Below are positions 16,353 to 23,000 of a DNA stretch of 23,000 bases, one piece after another. Numbering within the stretch: the first letter of the stretch is position 1; every line of letters begins with the position of its first letter. Location: assembly GCF_900184255.1 (NCBI RefSeq), contig NZ_LT854640.1, positions 1,324,501-1,347,500 of the forward strand. The letters are read 5' to 3'. A model generated the notes under the pieces. It had not been told where the DNA came from, ran no database searches, and saw nothing but the letters and a program-made list of their open reading frames with translations. A program made the position numbers and the translations under genes. This stretch comes from Haloimpatiens massiliensis (GTDB taxonomy: Bacteria > Bacillota > Clostridia > Clostridiales > Clostridiaceae).

Positions 16353-17197
16353 TATATTTCATTTTGATTTCTATATTTTCCAAGAATATCTGTCACTGGT
16401 GAAACAGTAGTAAATGCAGCAGGGTCTACGGAACGTACAATTTCCTTGAGTTGTGATAATTCATTCTTTTGTATTACTACATAAATAAATTTCTTATCTG
16501 TGTTAGAGTAACTTCCTTTAGCTTCTAGTACAGTAACACCTCTTAAAAGTTTTATTTGAATTTCTTTTACTAAATTTTCAGCATTGTCGCAGATTATTAT
16601 ACATTGCTTAGTTGAGGATATACCTTCTTGAATAATATCCATAGTTTTAGTTCTAGTAAAACTTAATATAAATGCATATAGTACTGAATTTAGTCCAAAT
16701 ACATAGGCAACTAGCAAATAAACTAATATATCTTCCACTAATAATATAGTAGATAATTGTAGGCTTGGAAATTTTGCGCTTATTATTTTAGCAGATATGT
16801 CTAGTCCTCCAGTAGAGCCCCCAGCCATAAATATAAGAGCTATAGCTACACCTATTAGTATTCCGCAAAATACGGAGCCTAGTAATACATCATCAAAGGG
16901 TTTAAATTTGTAATGCAAATTTAAAAAATCTATAAGTATAGAGGAAAGGAAAACTATAAATCCACTTCTTATAGCAAATTTTCTCCCTAATAATTTAAAA
17001 CCAAATAAAAATAAAGGTACATTTATTAATAAAGATGCCATACCAACTTTAAGACCAAATAACTGGTTTAAGGAAGTAGCAATACCGGTTACTCCTCCAG
17101 CACCTATTTTACTAGGAATTAATATGGCTGATATAGCTATTGCAAATAAAATACAACCAGCAGTTAAAAGAATATAATCTTTAATTATTTTCTTCAT
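16352..17197 (-). CDS. YitT-family membrane protein (DUF161/DUF2179)
   Basis: A 281-residue integral membrane protein of the YitT/YebE family, function not established. The N-terminal two-thirds carries about five or six hydrophobic helices with the family segments GAGGVTGIATSLNQLFG (32-48) and GGSTGGLDISAKIIS (126-140). The soluble C-terminal part (about 200-275) is the DUF2179 domain, ending in IVRSVDPAAFTTVSPVTDILG. Minus-strand SD AGGAG (17208-17212) precedes the ATG by ten bases. It is a single gene, convergent with tex and divergent from pckA, so context gives no function. Firmicutes usually carry several paralogues. Confidence 0.93.
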   Translation of the reverse strand: MKKIIKDYILLTAGCILFAIAISAILIPSKIGAGGVTGIATSLNQLFGLKVGMASLLINVPLFLFGFKLLGRKFAIRSGFIVFLSSILIDFLNLHYKFKPFDDVLLGSVFCGILIGVAIALIFMAGGSTGGLDISAKIISAKFPSLQLSTILLVEDILVYLLVAYVFGLNSVLYAFILSFTRTKTMDIIQEGISSTKQCIIICDNAENLVKEIQIKLLRGVTVLEAKGSYSNTDKKFIYVVIQKNELSQLKEIVRSVDPAAFTTVSPVTDILGKYRNQNEI

Positions 17198-17663
17198 AGC
17201 AAATCATCTCCTATCAATCTAATATTTTCATGTGCCTTAAGTTTAAAAACACAGAAAATAAATATCATAAAATATGTTTATAGCGAATACTATACTAGCA
17301 TAAAAGTTACTACATAACAATATGATTATGTGTTTTTTCATGAAATTGAAAGAGATATTGCAAAAAAAATAACAATATAATTATTTTGCATTACATTTTA
17401 TTTCATAAATGGATGAAAATATAATTAGTATATATAATAGATTTATAAAAATATATTTTTATATAAAAAGTATAGCATAAAAGCAGAAAATATATCATAA
17501 ATAAAGAAAAAAGTATATTCTAATAATATAAAGGGTTTTTTTATGATTAAAAGGGTATTTTGAATATTGCACTTTTTCTTGCATGATGGTAAAGTAAAAG
17601 GAGTGTAAATGTTTAGGAATAGAATTATTGAATTGAAGATGCATTTAATAAGGAGGCTATGAA
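17198..17663. other. Long AT-rich intergenic region between YitT-family gene and pckA
   Basis: A divergent intergenic region of about 466 bases. I see no credible gene; an 88-codon minus-strand frame overlapping the pckA start has no family likeness. It holds a repeat-end relic on the minus strand at 17221-17241, a perfect 18-base AT palindrome at 17445-17462, and the pckA SD at 17651-17656. Possible pckA promoter pairs near 17560-17595 (TTGAAT/CATGAT or TTGCAC/TAAAGT) are weak. No clear CcpA-type operator was found. Confidence 0.5.
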
Positions 17664-19238
17664 ATGAGTTTCGTAGATGAGTTAAAAGAATTAAAAATAC
17701 AAACAACAAAAAATATATTTAGAAATTTATCAGTACCTCAGCTAGTGGAGAAAGCATTAGAAAGAGGAGAAGGAAGACTATCAAGTAAGGGTTCTTTAGT
17801 TGTGGAGACAGGAAAATATACTGGAAGATCCCCTAAAGACAGATTCATAGTTAAACAAAAAAGTACAGAGAATAGAATTAATTGGGGAGAAGTTAACTTA
17901 CCAACTACGGAAGAGGTTTTTAACAACTTATATAATAAAGTTATGGAATATTTAAAAGACAAAGATTTATTTGTTTTTGATGGATATGTAGGTGCTATGA
18001 AGGAATACAGCCTTCCTATAAGAGTTGTAAACGAATTAGCGTCTCAAGCTATATTTTCAAATCAATTATTTAGAAGACTAAATAAGGACGAGCTTCAAAA
18101 TCATAAACCAGAGTTTACAATTATAGCTGTACCAGAATTTAAAGCTAATGCTGAAGAAGATAAGATAAATTCAGAGGCATTTATTTTAGTGAATTTTGAT
18201 AAAAAAATAGTATTGATCGGTGGAACAAAGTATAGTGGAGAAATAAAGAAATCAGTGTTCTCTGTAATGAATTTCTTAATGCCAGACAAGGGAGTATTCC
18301 CAATGCACTGTTCAGCTAACATAGGAGAAGCTGGTGACACTTCTATATTCTTCGGATTATCTGGTACAGGAAAAACCACTTTATCAGCAGATCCAGAAAG
18401 ATTATTAATTGGTGATGATGAGCATGGATGGTGTGATAAAGGAACATTCAACTTTGAAGGTGGATGCTACGCTAAAACTATAAGATTAGATAAGGAAAAA
18501 GAATGGGAAATATATGAGGCATTAAAATTTGGTTCTGTTTTAGAAAATGTTATCTTAGATGAAGAAGGTAATCCAGATTATGACAATGGATCTCTTACAG
18601 AAAATACAAGAGGAGCATATCCTGTTGATTATATAAAAAATGTAAAATTAGATGGTATCGGTGGACAACCTAATACGGTTATATTTTTAACAGCTGATGC
18701 TTTTGGAGTTATACCTCCTATATCAAAATTATCTAAAGAAGCTGCTATGTATCATTTTATGTCAGGTTATACAAGCAAGGTTGCTGGTACTGAAAGAGGA
18801 ATAACTGAGCCAAAGGCTACTTTCTCAGCTTGTTTTGGAGAGCCATTTATGCTTATGAACCCATCAGTATATGCAGAACTTTTAGGAGAAAAGATTGAAA
18901 AATATAATACTGATGTATATTTAGTTAACACAGGATGGATAGCTGGAGGATATGGAGTAGGACCAAGAATGAATTTAAAATATACTAGAGCTATGGTCAA
19001 AGCTGCTATTCAAGGACAATTAAAAAATGTAGAATATGAAGAACATCCAGTGCTAAAAGTTCTTATGCCAAAGGAATGTCCAAATGTTCCAACGGAGCTA
19101 TTAAATCCTAAAAATACTTGGGAAAATAAAGATGCATATGATAAAAAAGCTAAGGAACTAGCAGAAAAATTCCAAAATAACTTTAAAAAATTTAAAAATG
19201 TACCAGATGAAATAAAAAAAGCTGCTCCGATAGTATAG
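17664..19238 (+). CDS. pckA: Phosphoenolpyruvate carboxykinase (ATP)
   Basis: Converts oxaloacetate plus ATP to phosphoenolpyruvate, CO2 and ADP, the entry step to gluconeogenesis; in anaerobes it can also run in the carboxylating direction. Length 524 is right for the ATP-dependent form. Seen: the P-loop GLSGTGKTT at 231-239, which is the kinase-1a signature of ATP-PEPCK and distinguishes it from the GTP enzyme; the metal-binding GDDEHGW at 250-256; and the RGAYPVDYI segment. The start is set by AGGAGG at 17651-17656, seven bases from ATG. It ends with a strong terminator and is probably transcribed alone. Confidence 0.98.
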   Translation: MSFVDELKELKIQTTKNIFRNLSVPQLVEKALERGEGRLSSKGSLVVETGKYTGRSPKDRFIVKQKSTENRINWGEVNLPTTEEVFNNLYNKVMEYLKDKDLFVFDGYVGAMKEYSLPIRVVNELASQAIFSNQLFRRLNKDELQNHKPEFTIIAVPEFKANAEEDKINSEAFILVNFDKKIVLIGGTKYSGEIKKSVFSVMNFLMPDKGVFPMHCSANIGEAGDTSIFFGLSGTGKTTLSADPERLLIGDDEHGWCDKGTFNFEGGCYAKTIRLDKEKEWEIYEALKFGSVLENVILDEEGNPDYDNGSLTENTRGAYPVDYIKNVKLDGIGGQPNTVIFLTADAFGVIPPISKLSKEAAMYHFMSGYTSKVAGTERGITEPKATFSACFGEPFMLMNPSVYAELLGEKIEKYNTDVYLVNTGWIAGGYGVGPRMNLKYTRAMVKAAIQGQLKNVEYEEHPVLKVLMPKECPNVPTELLNPKNTWENKDAYDKKAKELAEKFQNNFKKFKNVPDEIKKAAPIV

Positions 19239-19262
19239 AAATTTTAAAGTAATTAGACCTTT

Positions 19263-19306
19263 ACACCGAAAATATAGTATAGATATATTTTCGGTGTTTA
19301 TTTTTA
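19263..19306 (+). terminator. Terminator of pckA
   Basis: A 14-pair perfect stem, ACACCGAAAATATA (19263-19276) with TATATTTTCGGTGT (19284-19297), 7-base loop, then TTATTTTTA. Confidence 0.92.
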
Positions 19307-19329
19307 TATATAAAAAGGAGGGGCGACAA

Positions 19330-20487
19330 ATGAAGAATAAGTTTTTTAAACTTTTACTTATGGGATTATTAGTGGCCATAGTAGCAGTAGCTTTTAATAA
19401 ATATGGATTTGTAAAGTCTAATGAGAATAAAGTTAATGTGGAGAAGTGGGACAATTTATACTCTGAGGCAAATATTAAATTTTATTATCAAGATAAAGAA
19501 GACATGAATATTAAAAAAATAGAGGACACTTTTAAACTTAAAGAGTTAATTAAAAATGAAAATGATGATTTGAAAAAAGCTTTAGTTATCATGAAGTGGC
19601 TAAGTGAAAGGGTGAAGTACAATCCTAATAGCATGAGTAGTGAAGAATTTGCTATTGAAACAATAAAAAAAGCTAAGGAAAATGCAGTAACTATAAATGA
19701 CGAGGATTATTGTTCAATATATACAGAATTAGCAACAGCAGCTGGATTGAATGTAAGAAAGGGAGAATTAAGAGTTAAAGAAGCTAATAAATATAAGAAA
19801 AAGTATAATCATTTTGTATGTGAAGTGTGGAGTGATAAATATAATAAATGGATAATGTTAGATCCCGCTAATTTACACTATATAACTAACAAGGGAGAGC
19901 CTATAAGTGTAATGGAAGTTATAAGTAAGAGGGATGATAATATAGAAATATTAGGTGGAAGTGATTCTAAAAAGTATATGAAAAATTTAAAAAAATACTT
20001 ATATTCATATACTATTCCTATAGATAATAGTATATATGGAATTAGAAAAAGTAATTCGTTTATAACCTATATAAATAAAGGAGATTTACCAGAGATTTAT
20101 ATAAAAGATTCTATAATAGAACCTACTATTTTTACTAATAAGCAAGTTTTATTTAATATTTCTCCTAAAATAAAATATCAACCTGAAAAAGTAGTGAAAA
20201 AAGATGCTGTTCCTACATTAATATTTTCAGAACAAAACAGTAAAAAGGATAAAGATAAAGATAAAGATAAAGATAAAGATAATGAGAAAATACAATTATA
20301 TGGAGGGGTATTTAGAGATAGTGTAATGGTGGACAAATATTATATAAGTGTAAATGCTGGCAAGTGGAAAGAAGTAAATAAATATTTTGAAATAACCCTA
20401 TTAGAAGGAAAAAATACAATAAAGCTTTCAATGAATAAAGAGAAGGTTCAGAGGGAAGTAATTATAAATTATAATTTACAAAAGTAA
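19330..20487 (+). CDS. Exported transglutaminase-like domain protein
   Basis: A 385-residue protein starting with a basic residue cluster and a hydrophobic segment at about 6-22, so it is secreted or anchored by its N-terminus; there is no lipobox cysteine. Residues 80-185 resemble the transglutaminase-like (papain-fold) superfamily, with a plausible triad C128 (DYCSIYTELATAAGL), H161 (NHFVCEVW) and D178 (IMLDPAN). In bacteria such proteins are usually proteases or unknown rather than cross-linking enzymes. The C-terminal part has no family I recognise and contains a lysine-aspartate run (306-317) encoded by a hexamer repeat. ATG 19330 is chosen because AAGGAGGGG at 19315-19323 fits; an upstream ATG at 19294 lies in the pckA terminator. 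Confidence 0.8.
   Translation: MKNKFFKLLLMGLLVAIVAVAFNKYGFVKSNENKVNVEKWDNLYSEANIKFYYQDKEDMNIKKIEDTFKLKELIKNENDDLKKALVIMKWLSERVKYNPNSMSSEEFAIETIKKAKENAVTINDEDYCSIYTELATAAGLNVRKGELRVKEANKYKKKYNHFVCEVWSDKYNKWIMLDPANLHYITNKGEPISVMEVISKRDDNIEILGGSDSKKYMKNLKKYLYSYTIPIDNSIYGIRKSNSFITYINKGDLPEIYIKDSIIEPTIFTNKQVLFNISPKIKYQPEKVVKKDAVPTLIFSEQNSKKDKDKDKDKDKDNEKIQLYGGVFRDSVMVDKYYISVNAGKWKEVNKYFEITLLEGKNTIKLSMNKEKVQREVIINYNLQK
20245..20280 (+). repeat. Hexanucleotide microsatellite in coding sequence
   Basis: One AAGGAT followed by five exact AAAGAT units encodes six Lys-Asp pairs. Gain or loss of units would keep the reading frame, so length variation between strains is likely. Confidence 0.9.
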
Positions 20488-20550
20488 TAGGTAAAAAATA
20501 CAATGTAGTTTTTAAAGAGGTATATAAACACTGTTACATCACTAGATAGC

Positions 20551-20600
20551 GAATTCTAACTTTTAGATGGAGTTAAAACTTCACCTAAAGGTTAGAATTC
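20551..20600 (+). terminator. Long hairpin between transglutaminase-like gene and uppP
   Basis: GAATTCTAAC (20551-20560) pairs with GTTAGAATTC (20591-20600), and the stem continues inward through G-T pairs and one mismatch to about 23 pairs. The following TGTTTATAAT is only weakly T-rich. Most likely it terminates the upstream gene; a regulatory role cannot be excluded. Confidence 0.55.
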
Positions 20601-20613
20601 TGTTTATAATTGG

Positions 20614-20643
20614 TTGAATTGTTTTAGCTATGTATTGTATAAT
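20614..20643 (+). promoter_or_regulatory. Promoter of uppP
   Basis: TTGAAT at 20614-20619 and perfect TATAAT at 20638-20643 with an 18-base spacer, just after the long hairpin. The start near 20650 leaves a leader of about 40 bases. Confidence 0.7.
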
Positions 20644-20691
20644 TATTAAAGTGTTACAACAAGAGCTTTTCAAATATTGGAGGTAAATAAT

Positions 20692-21510
20692 ATGGACTTA
20701 GTACTTATATTAAAAGCTATTATAACAGGAATAGTTGAGGGGATAACAGAGTTTTTACCTGTATCATCTACTGGACATATGATAATAGTACAAAATTTTA
20801 TAAATTTTAATAACGACTTTTCTAAAATGTTTGCTGAAGTCATTCAGTTAGGGGCTATATTAGCTATAGTGGTTTTATATTGGAATAAAATATGGAAATC
20901 ACTTAAGAATCTTGCACCAGGAAAATGGGGATTTAAGCTTTGGTTAAATATTGTAGTTGCTTGTATTCCATCAGGAGTATTAGGAATTCTTTTTCATAAA
21001 AAAATAGAGGAACATCTATTTAGTATTCCAACTGTAGCAGCGGCATTGGTATTAGGCGGAATATGGATGGTATATGCTGAGAATAAGCATAGAAAGAATT
21101 ACTATACTAGGGACATGGATGATGTGACACTAGTACAAGCACTTAAAATTGGTTGTTTTCAGTGTTTAGCACTTTGGCCAGGAATGTCTAGGTCTGCTTC
21201 TACTATAATAGGAGCTTGGATTAGTGGACTTTCTACAGTGGCAGCAGCAGAATTCTCTTTTTTCTTAGCAATACCTACTATGATAGGTATGTCAGGAATA
21301 AGTTTATTAAAATATAAAGCTGTATTAAGTATTTCAGAAATAGTGGCTTTAGCTGCAGGATTCTTAGTATCTTTTATAGTAGCATTAATTGTAGTGGACA
21401 AGTTTATGGGATATCTACAGAAAAAACCTATGAAAGTTTTTGCAATCTATAGAATAATAATTGGTATTTTATTATTAGGATTATCATTTGCACATGTTAT
21501 TACAGTTTAG
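20692..21510 (+). CDS. uppP: Undecaprenyl-diphosphate phosphatase
   Basis: UppP (BacA) removes a phosphate from undecaprenyl diphosphate to recycle the lipid carrier for cell-wall synthesis; it gives bacitracin tolerance when abundant. A 272-residue polytopic membrane protein of usual length. The catalytic first motif EGITEFLPVSSTGH at 16-29 holds E16, E20 and H29; the second, PGMSRSAST at 163-171, holds R167. These match the known active residues of the E. coli enzyme. I start at ATG 20692, with GGAGG at 20679-20683; an in-frame TTG at 20677 sits on the SD itself. The gene has its own promoter and probable terminator. Confidence 0.97.
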   Translation: MDLVLILKAIITGIVEGITEFLPVSSTGHMIIVQNFINFNNDFSKMFAEVIQLGAILAIVVLYWNKIWKSLKNLAPGKWGFKLWLNIVVACIPSGVLGILFHKKIEEHLFSIPTVAAALVLGGIWMVYAENKHRKNYYTRDMDDVTLVQALKIGCFQCLALWPGMSRSASTIIGAWISGLSTVAAAEFSFFLAIPTMIGMSGISLLKYKAVLSISEIVALAAGFLVSFIVALIVVDKFMGYLQKKPMKVFAIYRIIIGILLLGLSFAHVITV

Positions 21511-21568
21511 GATTATATTGTTTTAAACTTACTTGATAAAATAAAGAAAAAATTACAATTATAATTAT

Positions 21569-21630
21569 AATGGGATGGCTCAAAGAAATAAAAAGTATTT
21601 GAATCATCCCATTGGAATTCTATTTTAAAT
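21569..21630 (+). terminator. Probable terminator of uppP
   Basis: AATGGGATG (21569-21577) pairs with CATCCCATT (21605-21613), and TCAAA (21580-21584) with TTTGA (21598-21602), leaving a 13-base loop. The T tract after it is weak and delayed. Confidence 0.6.
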
Positions 21631-21633
21631 AAT

Positions 21634-22140
21634 AATTAACTCAACTTTCGCACATAAAGTTCAAGCTCTACATTAGATTAATAAGGGTTTTTGATTTAAA
21701 ATTTAGAATGTAAAATAGGAATTTGTAGAGTAGGTAAGAGTGAAAAAGTAAGAGCTAAGAGGTAAAAAGTAAGAAGTAAAAAGTAAGAGTGAAAAGGTAA
21801 AAAGTAAGAAGTAAAAAGTAAGAGCTAAGAGGTAAAAAAGTAAGAAGTAAAAAGTAAGAGTGAAAAGGTAAGAACTAGTAGGTAAAAAAGTAAGAGCTCT
21901 TGAAAAAATTCAGCAAGGCTGAATTTTCAGCACAACTATTACTTAGTACCTATTACTTGCAAATTAATTATAAAAAACTCTCTGAGTTTTATCTTTAACT
22001 CTTACTTCTTACTTCTTAGCTCTTAACTCTTAACTATTGCTTACTACTTACCTGCAAATTTCAAATTATAGTTAGTTTATAAAAGAGCTTTATTCTTCAT
22101 TTTAAATTTTTATTTTATAACTGCAAAAGTTGAATAATTA
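21634..22140. repeat. Mosaic inverted-repeat region with GTAAGA/TCTTAC tracts
   Basis: Outer arms resemble one another inverted (TAATTAACTCAACTTTCGCA at 21634 against a similar sequence ending at 22140). Inside the left half, 21731-21897 is a purine-rich tandem built of GTAAGA, GTAAAAA and GAGCTAAGAG pieces with a period of 70 bases (21751-21820 against 21821-21870). The right half has pyrimidine-rich inverse tracts at about 21988-22054, plus two related CTTGCAAATT/CCTGCAAATT copies at about 21954 and 22051. A hairpin AAAATTCAGC/GCTGAATTTT (21905-21914, 21918-21927) lies near the centre. No coding capacity. Confidence 0.75.
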
Positions 22141-22207
22141 AATCAATATTATAGATAAAAATAATTGTTTAGAGAAGATAATTGTAAGTAATAAATATGC
22201 TATAAAA

Positions 22208-22520
22208 TGATTAACCCACAAAAAGCATTATATTACTTGAATTATGAAATTTCTCTGGAATGACTTGCATAAGAAGCGAAGGAACTGTTTAAATTTAATT
22301 TTAGAAATTCTTCTTTTAGACAGATAAAATTATCGTAAGCCTGGCAAGGACGCCAGGCTAGCGAACCTGAGGCAGGACGCTGAATGTGAGCGTTAGATAA
22401 TTTTATATGGCTAAAAGATTAGAATTTCTTAAATTAAATTTATTGTTCCGAGCTTTTATGCAAGTCATGGAGGAGAAATTTTATAATTCCACCACATTGT
22501 ACCTTATTGTGGGTTAATCA
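22208..22520. repeat. 313-bp palindromic element with three-hairpin apex
   Basis: Left arm 22208-22334 and right arm 22396-22520 are imperfect inverted copies over about 125 bases. Perfect shared blocks include TGATTAACCCACAA at the ends, ATGACTTGCATAA (22260-22272 with 22456-22468) and ATAAAATTATC (22324-22334 with 22396-22406). The 61-base centre is GC-richer and folds into three hairpins: GCCTGGC/GCCAGGC (22339-22345, 22352-22358), CCTG/CAGG (22366-22369, 22373-22376) and ACGCT/AGCGT (22377-22381, 22389-22393). No reading frame of note. It may be a non-autonomous mobile repeat or a structured RNA; I cannot tell which. Confidence 0.8.
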
Positions 22521-22552
22521 TAAAATAAATATAAAAAAATATTTTAATTTTG

Positions 22553-22581
22553 TTGACAAAAGATATTTAAGATGATAGAAT
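22553..22581 (+). promoter_or_regulatory. Promoter of the rRNA operon
   Basis: Consensus TTGACA at 22553-22558, exactly 17 bases, then TAGAAT at 22576-22581. It leads into an rRNA leader of about 90 bases that includes CTTTGAAAATTAAACAG, typical of clostridial rRNA leaders. Confidence 0.8.
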
Positions 22582-22680
22582 ATTATTCGTTGAAGGACAC
22601 AAACTGGTCTTTGAAAATTAAACAGAGATGATGATGATAAATCATAAAGTCAGTGAATTTGAGTTTGAGATTAAACTTTT

Positions 22681-23000
<320 letters not shown>

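Noticed and set aside
17198..17663. Catabolite-control operator for pckA
   Set aside because: I looked for a cre-like palindrome and found only AT-rich palindromes without the needed central CG; cannot be supported.
17443..17709. 88-codon minus-strand frame across the pckA start
   Set aside because: Hydrophobic low-complexity translation of AT-rich DNA that overlaps pckA and its SD; no family likeness.
21731..21897. CRISPR array
   Set aside because: The repeats are short, irregular and purine-only, with no unique spacers and no cas genes nearby.

Overview
This is a low-GC, Gram-positive window that looks like chromosomal DNA of a Clostridium sensu stricto species. The support is AGA/ATA-rich coding, strong purine-rich Shine-Dalgarno (SD) sites, an S-box metK leader, the gene block comF-raiA RNA-hpf-secA-prfB, and a 16S 5' end of the cluster I clostridial type. 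I cannot name the species from the sequence. From memory the V1-V2 text is nearest the C. tetani/C. botulinum side of the genus.

Layout. 1-330: gene-free DNA ending in a tRNA promoter. 331-790: five tRNA genes (Thr-Tyr-Val-Thr-Tyr) with a terminator; the Thr-Tyr pair is an internal duplication. 854-2490: SAM-I riboswitch, a palindromic repeat inserted in the leader, then metK. 2717-5755: a class I methyltransferase and the helicase recD2. 5861-7536: a ComFA-like protein that has lost its ATPase motifs, overlapping comFC. 7541-7785: a raiA-type structured RNA with its own promoter and terminator. 8021-12528: hpf, secA and prfB, the last needing a programmed +1 frameshift. 12595-13971 (minus): membrane-anchored M28 peptidase. 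14144-16300: tex, convergent with a YitT-family membrane protein (minus, 16352-17197); one long hairpin separates them. 17664-21510: pckA, a transglutaminase-like exported protein and uppP. 21511-22550: no genes, but a purine-rich tandem tract with pyrimidine-rich inverted counterparts, then a 313-bp palindromic element. 22553 to the end: rRNA promoter, leader and the first 320 bases of a 16S gene.

Most genes are housekeeping: translation (tRNAs, 16S, RF2, HPF, Tex), protein export (SecA), SAM supply (MetK), DNA repair (RecD2), gluconeogenesis (Pck) and undecaprenyl-phosphate recycling (UppP). Most genes appear to be single transcription units with their own promoter and terminator. The clearest exception is the ComFA-like/comFC pair, which overlaps.

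The most interesting material is the degenerate ComFA-like protein, the raiA RNA and a complementary segment beyond its terminator, two large imperfect palindromes (in the metK leader and upstream of the rRNA operon), scattered short sequences matching the ends of the first palindrome, and an RF2 whose stop-codon recognition tripeptide reads SPY instead of SPF.
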